Positions 11,424 through 22,964 are shown, numbered from the stretch's first letter. The stretch: DNA of 64,000 nt from Costus lasius (GCA_027563935.2 CM050450.1:14181957-14245956); one strand, 5' to 3'. The notes: generated from the sequence alone by a model not told the origin. Numbers and translations are program-made.

Positions 11424-11689
11424 TAAAAACAAAAATTCACAATGATTGTAGAAAGCTAAACAAGATCAACAGAATGAGTACCGAATGGTAAATCTAAATG
11501 AAAGCTAGTTATATCAGAAATGCAAAAGTACCCCACCCACATGGTAAAATGAGGCATCGTCCTCGATGCCAAAATAGAAAAGCATTAAGACTTACAAAAA
11601 TGGGAGGTTTGGAGAAACTCACAAAGTCAATTGCGTACAATGAGGGGTCGCTGGCGAATGCAGGGTTTAAGCAGTGGAAATTTTGAAGT

Positions 11690-12310
11690 TAAGTGAAGGG
11701 CCCCACTAAAAACCTCGGGGCGTGGATGTCGTCGCTGGGTGCCCCGAGATACATTCTGTGCCAAACTGGAACTTCAACGACTTTCGTTGCATTACTGCCT
11801 CCGGAACCCTCGAGGCGGGGTTTAGGTCTCTGGGTGCCCAGAGGAACTTTCTATGGAGAACTTGAATTTCATGTTTTCCTCTGTGAAATCTGCTTCCAGA
11901 AACCACGGCCGAGGTCTCGGTCACTGGGTACCCTGAGGAACTTTCTGTGGAAAACTTTACTTGTGCGGAAGAGTCGCCTCCAATAGTCTGAAATACCACG
12001 GGCTGAGATCGCGATCACATGGTGCCCTGAGGAATTTTCTGTGGAGAACGGAACTCATGACATGAAATGCAGCTGCAGGAACCTCGGGTCGACCCCTGTC
12101 ACTGGGTCGACCGTGGAACGTTCTGTAGGTTGGGACTTGAAGAGCATCTAGGCAGCAGAATCAGACTGAAAGACCACGGGCGAGATCGGCATTGCTTGGT
12201 AAGCCATGGAACATTCTGTGGAGTAGGAGTCTGGGAAGTAGAATTAGCTCCAGAAGTCACGGGTGTGACTATTATCATTGGGTCAACTGTGAAATTTCAG
12301 AAATGACGCG
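11690..12310. repeat. Degenerate ~94-bp tandem repeat, about six units
   Basis: A block resembling ATTCTGTGGAGAAC recurs at about 11753, 11847, 11941, 12037, 12119 and 12212 (spacings 94, 94, 96, 82 and 93). Each block is preceded by a variant of CACGGGCCGAGATCGCGATC followed by TGGGTGCCCTGAGGAA. It lies between the broken end of the copia fragment and the 3' part of the minus-strand Athila-like element, so it is probably its 3' non-coding region. Confidence 0.65.
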
Positions 12311-13121
12311 ATTGGACCCCAGTTGCACCCAGATCATCCCTGAGCAATGATAAACACATAGTTAGGCTCCACAAGGTAATCAAAATAGAGCAAAAGCAAA
12401 TACCATCACAACACCATCTCAATATCATCAATGGACAATGCTAAGTGTAAATATCGTGGAATATATCCCCTAAGGTATCAGCAAAATAAGCACCCCACTC
12501 AACAAGCTACATGAAGTGAGTAAAAGTAGGCAAGTAGTCAACAACTCATCATGGAGGAAGGGTAAGCAGGTGGTCTAAAAATTGAAATACCGTCATACCA
12601 AGTAATTCAAATTACTCAAAGGACAGTAAAACTGGTAAGTGACAAACAACATCAGAAAATTAGCACAATACTATTTCAGCACAACAAATGTAAGCAACAA
12701 GCGGAAATACCATGGTATTTGCTATAGGACTAGCAAAATAGAAACAAAGCTAAGCAAAATACCCAAAGGGAGAAAAACTAAGCAAGTGGTCAATAGATCA
12801 AAATACCATCGTGATACCATCTTAGCTCAATAAATGAGGGCAAAAAGTGAGAATACCATGGAGTAGTCTACCAAAAACGATTAGCAAACCAAGCTCAAAG
12901 TCAAGCAAACTACCTAAAGAGAGTAAGAGTAGGCAATCGGTCAACAAATCGAAACAGAGTAGAGGTAAGAAAGTGAACCACAAACTAAAATACCGCCACA
13001 AAACATAAATGAAAATACCAACAACCAAACTACTAAAAACACTAGCAAGATAAAGAAGAGAGCTTGGGTTGCCTCCCAAGAAGCGCCATTTTAAGGTCTT
13101 TGGCTTGACCATAGTGCTATG
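12311..13121 (-). mobile_element. 3' non-coding part of the Athila-like element
   Basis: On the minus strand this contains GCGCTTCTTGGGAGGCAACCC (complement of about 13068-13088), a motif I know from the region after the polyprotein in plant Athila/Tat-type elements. The rest is AC-rich and low in complexity, with recurring AAATACCATC-like and AGCAAG-like words. The frame at complement(12822..13112) translates this motif but is probably not a protein. No 3' LTR matching the 16717-17840 tract was found further down. Confidence 0.5.
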
Positions 13122-14080
13122 TCAAGGCGGATCTGGGGGGTTGGAAGGATGGACAACGTTCCGCTTCTCATGTGGCTCATGAACAAAGTTGTGCATTGGG
13201 CTTGATACAATCTCCCCAAATTGACTGGATATTTGCCCATGAAGAACTCTCAAAACACCATGGTTAAAACCTTGCCCAGGATGAACTCTTGCAGCCGTAG
13301 TCCCATTTCCAGTTTCTAATCTATGATCACGGCCAATAGTCACATGTGGTTTGATCAATTTTTCATCATCTATCTGCTGATCTGCCCGAGAAGCACCTGA
13401 TGGCCTATCTATAATCCTCCTAGGACCAAGACCTGGTGGTCTTTCTACAGAAATGGTAAACAATGAATCAGGTACAATTGAACCGATCTCGAAACCCATT
13501 GGCAGTTGCGTGAAGTGCTATGAGAGCATCATAAGAAAGTCTTTAGAGTATTTCGTTTGACTAGTAGCTTTGAAACCATCATCATCCAGATGCTTAGTTG
13601 CCCCAACACTATGCTGTCCATTCCATGATATCTTTGATTTTGGAGTTGAAATACTTGCTGCATCTCCCCAATCATCCGGAATAATATTCCTAACAGTGGT
13701 TGGACTATTTATACCAATATTGCCATCGTAGAGGTCGGATGTGCTAGCAGCATCAGCTTTGGAAAATAATTCCTTCATATTCTCCCTCCTAGATGTAATC
13801 TTAGGCCTCCAAGTTTCAAATGAAGGCTTCTCCTTCTTACCATTGTTGATATGTATCACACTGAAATCATTTAATCCATCAACCTTGCTGGCAGCCCATT
13901 CACATTTCACAGTGACATCACTTGTAGAAGGAAGATCACTAGCAGTTGCAATTTTCGAATCAGCCAAGTCCAAAGATTCATTATTTTGCTCATTTACCAT
14001 GGCATTGTCTTCCTGCACCTTGCGATTGGCGATACAGTTGGGTTCATTATGCATTTCATTGTCTGCTTCATAGCACACAC
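13122..14080 (-). pseudogene. Captured eIF4G-like gene fragment
   Basis: The minus-strand translation matches the middle of plant eIF4G in order: ENMKELFSKADAASTSDLY, then PDDWGDAASISTPKSK, then KYSKDFLMMLS, a stop, PMGFEIGSIVPDSLF, and then GPRRIIDRPSGASRAD and HPGQGFNHGVLR. In the intact protein this stretch precedes the MIF4G domain. MIF4G itself is absent, since the reading ends at 13122 against retroelement sequence. The stop and frame change between 13499 and 13518 break the frame. No splice-bounded gaps are visible, which suggests copying from mRNA (inference). eIF4G is the cytoplasmic scaffold of cap-dependent translation; this fragment cannot serve that role. It lies inside an Athila-like element. 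Confidence 0.7.
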
Positions 14081-14940
14081 TAGATTTCACTTCTCCATAG
14101 GTTTCTATTCTCTTATCTTGTTCCAATGCAACTGTAAAAGATGGATGTACTTCAACATTGTAAAAATCTTGTGATGAATCCTTTGATGCATTATATTTTT
14201 CAAGCTTGGTTATTCTCAACATTGACTCATCCCTAGCGTCCCGATATGTATTAATCATACTTAAGTTAGCATCCAAACTTCTGGCATCATTTCCCTCTTC
14301 AGAAGTTCCAATATCTGTTTCACTTGGTTCCTTTGGGTTCTCATTGAAAGAATCTGACCTTAGAGCAAGTTCAATTTCCCTGCTATCATTTCTAGCAACA
14401 TCTGATCCAAGATCTTTAGTTGGCGTTTCAGAATCTTTAGAAAGTGTTGCCTGTGACCGGGATAGCCATGATTCTTTACTAAGTTCCAGAGTTGAACTTT
14501 TCTTCTGAGTCTGAATACCATACTTCCTAATTACTTTACTGGTAAAGCATGCAGCAAAAGTCAGCAACCTTGATATCAATGCTACTTCAGTTTCCCTTCC
14601 AACATTATAGAACATTTCATTTTGCAAAATGTTTTCTTCTGCCAGATTAACTTCGACAAGCATATCCAAAGATTGTTCTATTAAATCGTATTTAAGGTAC
14701 AATGCCAACTGCATTTGGTGGAAATAAGCCTTTCCAGGGTCCCAGCCATTTGCCAAACAGGCACGTTTAGTCTCATTAGGCCCTTCAAATAAGAGAACTC
14801 TATCTAAAATATCTATTTGCCAAGGTATCAGTAGCTCTCTAAGTCTGCTTACTTTTAACATGTTCTTAGTATTGAATTTGTTATAAGCAAAACCATTTGA
14901 ACTTCAATGCCTGCTTGACCTTGCTAAGATTGCAGAAGGA
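14081..14940 (-). pseudogene. Captured host fragment, probably spatacsin-like
   Basis: The minus-strand frame from 14861 begins VSRLRELLIPWQIDILDRVL, then has FEGPNETKRACLANGWD and YDLIEQSLDMLVEVNLAEEN. This resembles a conserved block of a very large plant protein annotated with a spatacsin C-terminal region (At4g39420 type), from memory and not verified. The upstream reading SDPSAILARSS is in the same frame but separated by a stop. Downstream, a Ser/Glu/Asp-rich stretch blends into the eIF4G-like part; I place the border only roughly. It is continuous with the retroelement reading on both sides, so it looks like a second source captured by the same element. Confidence 0.45.
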
Positions 14941-15310
14941 TCAGAAGTCAAAGTTTGTGTCTTTCTTGGGCAATGAAACTAGCTGTTTAGAGCCTGATTT
15001 AAGCAGCAGTCGGCTATGCTCATTAGGGTTGATCTCTATCTGTTTTTGAGTGGTAACAGTTTCATTGGCAGAAATGTTCAATGGATTAGGGGTTTCTGCC
15101 TCAGCAGCATACATGCTGATTTCAACAGGGATTGATGACAAGGATGTGCCATACTTCTCATTTTGTAAAACCACTAGTGGCTTCACAGTTACTTGTACTG
15201 CTGTGGGCAAAGATTCAGAAATAGGAAATCTCTCCGATTTAACACCTTCATGGTTGCCACATAGAGGTGTTGCAGAAGTATGTTTGCCACCAAGTGAGAT
15301 GCTCACCATT
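14941..15310 (-). pseudogene. Host-derived segment fused to the retroelement frame
   Basis: The frame complement(14941..15456) starts with retroelement sequence and continues in phase into GVKSERFPISESLPTAVQVT and KPLVVLQNEKYG. The AVQVTVKP part recalls the N-terminal low-complexity half of plant eIF4G. The remainder (AAEAETPNPLNISANETV, KQIEINPNEHSRLLLKSG) I do not recognise. If the eIF4G match is right, eIF4G-like pieces lie on both sides of the spatacsin-like piece. The frame ends at a TGA at 14941 and the next piece continues in another frame. Confidence 0.4.
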
Positions 15311-16479
15311 GATTGGTTCATCAAAAATAACTGAGTTTGCACCTTATCAAGATCCGCATCTACTATCATTGGTAAAGTGAAATTTGAGCTTAAGAGTTCA
15401 TACCCCAAGTCATCCGGTAATGGTGTGAATTCAACCTCTTTGGCATCTTTTACCACGGTAAGTGGCTATTTGAGGTTGAGACACTCCAAGGGGTTGAAGT
15501 TGCAGAGAGAGGTGGTATTTGGTGGTTGGGAGCACATTGCCACTTCAGATTTAGCATCTTCTTCTTTTTCATTTCCAGGTAGGCATTCCTCCAAAGGATC
15601 AGAATTGTTGATAATGGTGTGCATGCTACCCAACTCGTCCTCCACAACATCTACATTATTGCAAGTCCGGAATTGGCGATCAACCTTTGTCTTCACTAAT
15701 CTTTGTGGAAAAGGAATAGCCGGCACATAAGGTGGTGGTGGTATGTACACCGGTTCATTGTTCTTCTCTTGTTCATCATCAGGTCCTTCTATACCAACCT
15801 CTTCTTCCCTTAAGGTTTTCGGCTCGGGGTCTTTTTCCATATCCAAATTTACCTTAGGCTCATCATGTTGCTTCCCACTACGCGTAGTGATAACATTGTA
15901 GTGCTCTCTAGGGTTGGCCTCGGCTTGTTGCACAATTTGGTCTTCAAGCATCTTACTTCGTGTAGTCAACATGCCAACTCGAGATGCTAGTTGTTGGATG
16001 GTCTCGTTCTTGTGTTTGTTCTGTTGGATAGTCTCGTTCATGCGTTCATTCAGTTTAGCTTGACTAGCCATGAAACTTTCAAGCATGGATTCCAAATTTG
16101 ACTTTATCGGTTGAGGTTGCTGCCATTGTTGTTGGAAAGAATAGTTTGGGTGGCTCCTCCACCCAGGATTATATGTGTTAGAGTATGGATCATACTGTGG
16201 CCTTGACGGAAAACTATTGAGCGCATTCATATGATCCGGTGCAAAGTCCCAGAAAGGAGGAGGTCCCATGTGGCAATTGGTTGAAGAATGTCCTGGTGTA
16301 CCACAACTCTCACAAGAAATACTATTGACGGTCGCAGAGTTCAATCCATAAGTGTCAAGCTTGTGAGCTAGAGAGTCTAGCTTGGCGGCTACAGAGCTCA
16401 ATGCGTCATGTTCAAATTGACCACCTACCCTATATGGTATCGCCCTCTCAGTTGACCACTGCTGGTAGTTCATCGCCAT
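15311..16479 (-). pseudogene. Athila-like Ty3/gypsy gag (C-terminal half) and pol start
   Basis: complement(15466..16479) encodes 337 residues typical of the C-terminal half of Athila gag: WSTERAIPYRVGGQFEHDAL, a CX2C...H...C knuckle (CESCGTPGHSSTNC), PYSNTYNPGWRSHPNYSF, a coiled segment of MNETIQQ repeats, and ITTRSGK. The usual gag N-terminus (GxAxxWL region) is missing, with only about 210 bases to the primer site. After a stop at 15464 the next frame holds FTPLPDDLGYELLSSNFTLP followed by MIVDADLDKVQ, the linker that normally leads into reverse transcriptase. Protease, RT, RNase H and integrase are absent; host-derived sequence follows instead. The element is therefore non-autonomous. Confidence 0.75.
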
Positions 16480-16692
16480 ATCCTTAGGTATTAGTTCTCC
16501 CTACCGCATAGTTCTATGTATAAACCAAGCAAATTCAAAGGCAAGCTTCCTAATCAGTAAAGAGATATGCAGTGAATATCAGATAGATAGAAGAGATTAA
16601 TAATAAACAACTAAAAACAAGTAAACTAAAAAAAAAGAAAAAAAATGTCTAGTCTAGCAATAACTTGACTGTGTCGATATTGATAAATTTGG

Positions 16693-16710
16693 TCCCCAGC
16701 AACGGCGCCA
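16693..16710 (-). other. Primer binding site, tRNA-Asp type (Athila-like element)
   Basis: The plus strand reads TCCCCAGCAACGGCGCCA, which equals the 3' end of plant tRNA-Asp with one change (A for G at the sixth base). On the minus strand it is therefore a tRNA-Asp primer site, as used by Athila-type elements. It fixes the orientation: the 5' LTR lies at higher coordinates and gag at lower ones, in agreement with the gag frame. Confidence 0.75.
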
Positions 16711-16716
16711 AAAACT

Positions 16717-17840
16717 TGATAGGTGAATTCCGCAAGTATACGGACTATCGAAGTAATATAAATGTATTGATCCCACAGGGACCAAATACCAAGTACCGAC
16801 TAATTTAATTATCGCAAGCTAGACGATCCTTTAAGGGGTGTGAAATGGTTGCTAAATTAAGACTAAAGAGGTAAGTACAGTAACTAAAATGAAAAGCAAG
16901 TAATCGCACGACTAGGGGTCCAAGGATGTAAGGGATCAGGGCTAGGGTCCACCACCTTGACGTGTTATGCGTGGGTGAGATAACAATATGAAAGTCTCCT
17001 TTTTTAGTCCTAGGGTAATCCAAAGATGTGCAAGTTGTCCTCTTTCGAGCGATGCAACTTGCAGCTAGGTGTTTACCCGATTAAACATCTACTGTCATAG
17101 TACGCTCAACCGAATAAACACAGTGAGCGCCGGATTGTGCATACCATCCCATCATTTGTACATGTTGTCCCCTCTCGAGGATGCAACAAGGTGCTTATAC
17201 GATTAAACGTCTACCGTCGTAGTACGCTCAACCGAATAAACCCAAAGGGTGCAAAACGGTATACACTACCCGTATTCAATCAATCACTCTCGTGCGATGA
17301 TTGAGATACTCTTACCTAGGGTTTACAACATCCGGATGTGCCTCTCGGCCTTACTAGATGTCTAAAAGCATGAAGATAACGAAGTGAAATACTCCATTCA
17401 ATTCACGAGGTGCAACTAGGCAAGATAGAAAAATCTATGGTTCATGCAATAAAGTTATCATCCACACATAGAAACGTTAAAGGGGCTTTCCCCAGCCCTG
17501 AAACAAAGTTTAAGCTACAATGCTCATGTTCCAAAGCAAAGAACAAATCAATTTCAGCATTCCATCCATGGATAATACAGGCGATCGAATAAGTGAGAAA
17601 TGAGAAAACAAAACTCCCTCAAGTAGGAAGAAGCTGCCTGGTGTAGCCTCCTCTTCCTCTAGTCGGTCGTCTATCTCCTTCATGCTCTCATGTCGAAGGG
17701 TTTTCTTCCTTCTCCCACTGCTCAGCCGCCGCCTCTCATGCGTGAAAAATGATAATCCGAGATGATTTCGGGCGCCCAAAGATTGCTCCTTTTTGTTATC
17801 CCGCCTCCTCTTGTCGAATTCCTCTTTTACCCTTTCGCAG
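16717..17840 (-). mobile_element. 5' LTR region of the Athila-like element
   Basis: The tract starts TGATAGGTGAATTCCGCAAG directly beyond the primer site. It includes an internal duplication of about 120 bp (17041-17160 and 17161-17290; shared ACCGTCGTAGTACGCTCAACCGAATAAA type sequence) and one CACTCTCGTGCG motif also seen in the LTR at 25865. Its outer end is not resolved; it merges near 17840 with the next gypsy element. Without the second LTR its exact length cannot be set. Confidence 0.5.
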
Positions 17841-20800
17841 CCTTCTATCTGACGGCACCCCGCGAGACACCCCCTCCTCGCTTGACTTGGGAGGACAGGG
17901 GTAAGGCGCCCCTTGCCGCCGTTCCCCCGGGACCTTGCGACACTGTAACCAAACCGGTCACTTCCACCGGGACTGCCCCCGCCGTTCGTTACACATCGCA
18001 CCTGAACGACGCAACTCTTGACCCCCTGTTCCTTGCGGCCCACCTGTGGTCCAAGAAGTCGGCCCTCAGTGTTACTCCGATGAGGAGTCAAGCCCTCAAC
18101 CCACCTTGGGCGTTGTCCGCTGCACTCTTGTCCATACCCCCCCCCCCTCCGTCCAAAGACTGGAAGTGCACGAGCATCTTCTACACTTATATTAAGTGTA
18201 ACGGACACTCGTGCAAGATTGTGCTTGATGGAGGCAGCAGCCTTAACGTTGTCTCACGGATAGCGGTCACCCGTTTCAGTCTCATCCTTGAGCCGCACCC
18301 CCGACCTTACTCGATCGCATGGGTGGACACATCCAGCCTTCCTATCACCCACCGATGCCAGATCCCCATCTATTTCGGTGATTACTCGGAGAAGGTGTGG
18401 TGCGACGTCGCCCACGTCCTCTTAGGTCGCCCTTGGCTCTACGACCGCGATATGATCCACTACACTCGCTCGAACACCTACGTCTTCCACCACGGGGGAC
18501 GTAAGATATGCTTGACCCCGGCTCCGCCTAAGGAGTTGCGGGCTTCCACGTCTAAGGGTGTCATCACACCCTTACCTCCAGCCCCGCCTACACCTAAGGC
18601 AGTCGCCTTGGTTCGCCCCGCTTCCCTTGTCCATGAAGCCCAGGACACCAACGTGGTATATGCCCTCATGGTCCGCGAGGTCTCTCCCATACCCTCACCT
18701 CCACCGGCCCCTTTGCCGGCCGAGGTCACCGCCTTGTTAAAGGAATTCAACGATATCTCCCCTGTGGACCTCCCCGTTGGTTTGCCCCCAGAACGTGACA
18801 TCCAGCACGTCATTGACCTCGTCCCCGGTGCGTTCTTGCCCAACTTGCCCCATCACCGTCTCAACCCGACCGAGCACGACGAGCTCAAGTGGCAAGTGGA
18901 CGACCTTCTGTCCAAAGGCTTCATCCGTGAGAGCCTTAGCCCCTGTGCCGTCCCGGCCCTTCTTACCCCCAAGAAGGATGGTTCTTGGCGGATGTGTATT
19001 GATTGTCGGGCAATCAATTGCATCACCGTCAAGTACCGTTTTCCCATCCCGCGCTTAGATGACATGTTAGACCTTATCTCAGGTGCTTATTGGTTTAGCA
19101 AGCTGAACCTTCAGAGCGGCTACCATCAAGTACGCATCCGTGAAGGCGACGAATGGAAAACGGCCTTCAAGACGAAGGACGGTCTCTACGAGTGGTTGGT
19201 GATGCCCTTTGGCCTCACCAACGCGCCGTCCACGTTCATGTGCCTCATGAGCCAGATCCTCCGCCCATACATGGGCAAGTTCCTGGTCATCTACTTTGAC
19301 AACATTCTCATCTATAGCCGCACCCGCGTTGACCACCTCGAGCACTTGCGTCTGACCTTCGACCTTCTCTGTAAGGAACGTTTGTTCCTCAACGCGAAGA
19401 AGTGTTCTTTCCTCGATTCTCAGGTCCAATTTCTAGGGTTCATCATCTCGGATCAGGGTCTCATGGTCGACCCCGCAAAAGTCGAGGCTATTCGTCAATG
19501 GCCGGAACCCGAATCTGTCACCGAGGTCCGTAGTTTCCTTGGTCTTGCTACCTTCTACCGCCGCTTCATTAAGGGATTTAGCACCATCGCGTCCCCAATG
19601 ACGGCTTGCACCAAGAATGAGACCTTCTGTTGGACCCCCGCAGCAAGCCACGCTTTCCTCGCCCTTAAGGACATAGTGACCTCCGCCCTGGCCCTTCGCC
19701 TCCTAGACTTTTCTAAAGTCTTCGAGGTCGCATGTGACGCCTCCGGTACCGGTATCGGTGGTACCCTCAGCCAGGAAGGCCACCCGGTCTCTTTCTTCAG
19801 CGAGAAGTTGAATGATGCACGGCAACGATACTCCACGTACGATAAGGAGTTTTACGCCATTGTCCAGTCACTTCGACAATGGCGTCACTATCTCCTTCAT
19901 AAAGAGTTCGTTCTCTTTAGTGACCACCAGGCCCTGTCATTTCTTAACTCTCAGAAGAAGCTCGTCCCTCGCCACGCGAAGTGGGTCGAATTTCTCCAAC
20001 AATACACGTCCATGATTACCCACAAGGCTGGGAAGGAGAATGTCGTGGCCGACGCCCTTAGCCGCGTCCGATCACTTCTGTGTGTCCTGTCCACATCCAT
20101 TCCAGCCCTCCCTCACATTCGAGACGAGTATGCGGACTGCCCTGACTTCGGTCCGGTGCTCGCTCGTCTTCAGGCGTCCGACCTACCGGACCTCCCTCAC
20201 CGTCTCCATGACGGTTACCTTGTGTACGGTAACTAGTTGTGCGTCCCCCGGTCCTCCCTTCGCGAGCACCTGTTGCTCGAGCTCCACGCTGGCGGTGCCA
20301 CTAGGCACCATGGTCGCGACAAGACCCTTGACTTGGCCGAAGACCGCTTCTTCTGGCCCACTCTTCGTAAGGACATAGAAAGGGTCGTTCGGCATTGCAG
20401 CACCTGCCAATGTGCCAAGCCCCGCCCCGCCAACACTGGCTTGTACACCCCACTGCCTGTCCCCAGGAGTCCATGGCTCGACATTAGCATGGACTTCGTC
20501 CTTGGTCTGCCTCGCACTACCTCGTGCCACGACTCCATCTTCATTGTCGTGGACCGCTTCTCCAAGATGGCACATTTTGTGCCTTGCTCTCGAACTGCTG
20601 ATGCTTCCCACATTGCCCACCTGTTCGTTAAGGAGATCGTCTGACTCCACGGTTTGCCCCTCACCATTGTCTCTGACTGCGACACCCGGTTCGTCGGCCA
20701 CTTTTGGAAATCATTATGGGCCCTCCTTGGGACCACTCTCAAGTTCTCGTCGGCTTACCATCTGTAGATGGACGGTCAAACCGAGGTAGTGAATAGGAGT

Positions 20801-21514
20801 CTGGGTAACCTTCTGCGCTGCTTAGCTGGCGACTTCCCACGCCATTGGGCTGAACACCTTCCTATTGTGGAATTTGCGTATAACAGCGCGTCGCACCGCT
20901 CCACTGGGTTGAGTCCTTTCCAGGTCGTCCTCGGGCACCAACCTAGGAAGCCAATAGACATGCATAACGTTCCTCCCCCACCATCTATTCATGAGTCTGC
21001 ATACACCTTTGCTTCTCATCTTTCGGGTTTACACGATGAAATTCGCAGTCGGATTTTCTTGAGCAACATCCGGTATGCGGCTGAGGCCAACGTGCATCAT
21101 AGGCCACATCACTTCGAGATTGGTGAGTATGTTATGGTGCGACTCCACCCTGAGCGATTGAAATCGCGAGCCAATTGGAAGTTGCATGCACGCTGCGCTG
21201 GCCCCTATATGATTCTACGGCGACTTGGATCCAATGCTTACGTCCTTGACCTCCCAGCGGACTCCCACAGCAGTCCTGTATTCAACATTGCCGACCTCCT
21301 ACCCTATCATCCGCCACTCCCCACCGGCACTCCCACCACCGACGACTCTCCACTTTATTCTCCGGAGGAGAATTCTTCCTCGCCCCCCCCCCCCCTCGGG
21401 ATACTTGACGGAGTCGTAGACGCCTATGGCTCGAAGATTCTTGGGAGAACTCCCCAAGAAGTGACGAAGATACCCCCCACAAATTCCAGCTTCAGAAGCC
21501 ATCTGCCACCATGA
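17762..21514 (+). pseudogene. Ty3/gypsy pol polyprotein (PR-RT-RH-IN), inactivated
   Basis: The frame 17762-20236 (824 codons) carries protease ([11 protein letters not shown]), reverse transcriptase ([34 protein letters not shown]) and RNase H ([34 protein letters not shown]). Integrase follows in the same frame: the zinc-binding HHCC region (H of LHAGGATRHH, C of CSTCQCAK), the catalytic Asp in SMDFVLGL and SDCDTRF, and the Glu in DGQTEVVNRSL. A GPY/F-like module comes last (GPYMILRRLGSNAYVLDLP). Breaks are TAG at 20234, TGA at 20641 (before LHGLP, where Arg is usual) and TAG at 20764 (before MDGQTE, where Gln is usual). The RT motif reads YFDN instead of YxDD, losing a catalytic Asp. Gag is absent; the first residues probably come from the neighbouring LTR. 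Confidence 0.9.
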
Positions 21515-21949
21515 ACACGGCCAAGCTGTGAAGGCAGACACGGCCGTGTCATGGTCAAATACGGACGCGAACGCCAGCACGGTCTGCGACACAGCTGTGG
21601 CACCCGCCGTAACCAGTTCGTCAGATGTTAGCTCCAGCGCTCACGGCCGTGACTCCGAACATGGCCAGGCAGTGACGAACTCGCAAATCGCCAACACAGC
21701 CGTGCCCCAGCCCGTGTCTGTCTCGATGCAGAAATCAGTTGCCGAACATGGCCATGACGACGAGCACGGTCCAGCCGTGTTCAGCCCCAGAAAGCCTCAA
21801 GCAGTGATTCTCCACCCCGTTCGTCGCTCGCAACGGTCTTCGCATCCCCCGGACCATTTTGTGGGTGTGACGAGTCCTTCCACAGCCACCACCTGCAGCT
21901 GTGATTATCCTCTCACCTCTCCGAAGCACTCTCTGGAAAGGTCAGCAAG

Positions 21950-22560
21950 TTCGAGTTGACTACAATCTCTATCCATTAATGAGATTATTTGCCAAAGGAT
22001 GTGTCCCTTCTTCCGCCAAAGGATGTGTCCCTTCTTTCGCCAAAGTATGTGTCCCTTCTTCCGCCAAAGGACGTGTCCCTTCAACTGTCAAAGGATGTGT
22101 CCCTTCTTAATCTATAAAAGAGGGCGGAGGGCTATGTGTTTTAGTTAGTTCTTGTTGTAGTTTGCGCCTTCCCCTTGCAAGGCCTTAGGTCCAGCAAAAC
22201 TCCGAGGATCTCGCCTAGAGTTCCCTCGACTCCTCTTCGTACGTTTCTCCGAGGATCTCGCCTAGAGTTCCCTCAACTCCTCTTTGTACGTTTCTCCGAG
22301 GAGCTCGCCTAGAGTTCCCTCGACTCCTCTTTGTACGTTTCTTTCAGCTTTCAATCAAAACATCCGGCGAATCCAGCTTGGGCGCCGGGTCCTTTGCGTT
22401 TTCATCTTGCTGCGTTTGCGTCTTGGACGAGTAAGCTTGGGCGGTTGCCATAGCATCGTGAAGGGTGTGTGCGTGTGCTTGCAAAAGACATTGGTTTTTG
22501 CGATCGAGGTGAGTACTTTTCATTATAGTTCCGATCCGTAGTTTCTTATCGCTCCGAGTG
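21950..22560 (+). mobile_element. 3' LTR region of the gypsy element
   Basis: The tract follows pol in the right place. It contains five 24-bp units (21994-22110, unit AAAGGATGTGTCCCTTCTTC plus four bases), a TATA box TATAAAAG at 22113-22120, and three 47-bp units starting TCCGAGGATCTCGCCTAGAG (22201, 22248 and 22295). This order of enhancer-like repeats, TATA box and transcribed leader is usual for an LTR promoter. No matching 5' LTR is present upstream of pol, so the borders are estimated. Confidence 0.6.
22113..22120 (+). promoter_or_regulatory. TATA box in the gypsy LTR
   Basis: TATAAAAG lies just after the 24-bp repeat array and about 80 bp before the 47-bp array. It is the best core promoter candidate of this LTR. 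This is a sequence match only. Confidence 0.5.
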
Positions 22561-22964
22561 TTGCTCAAGATACATCTTGCACTGTTTTCCATCGGTTTTC
22601 TCCGCGGATTTTCATCGATCGCATGCATTTTCTCTTCCCTCATCTCAAGACCCTCTCCCGGATTTCCGCATCATAGTTCCCCCACCGTAGAGTATTGCTC
22701 TAAGGAAACCTACCTATACATCCGCTGCGTCAACGTCTCATTTTTCCAATTTGTATTCCTGTTATGATGACTATTCATGTATAACTCATGCTTTCTTATG
22801 AATATATTGTACCAAATATAGATGTTTGTTGCCATGTACAATTCTAGTTTTGAATTTTATTTGCATATTATCTATTGCTTAGCCTCTATATTCCCCTTTG
22901 AGTTTTGACCTTTAACTCTAGAGAGAAGGTTACTCGACAATATTACTAGCTCGTGAGTGATTAT

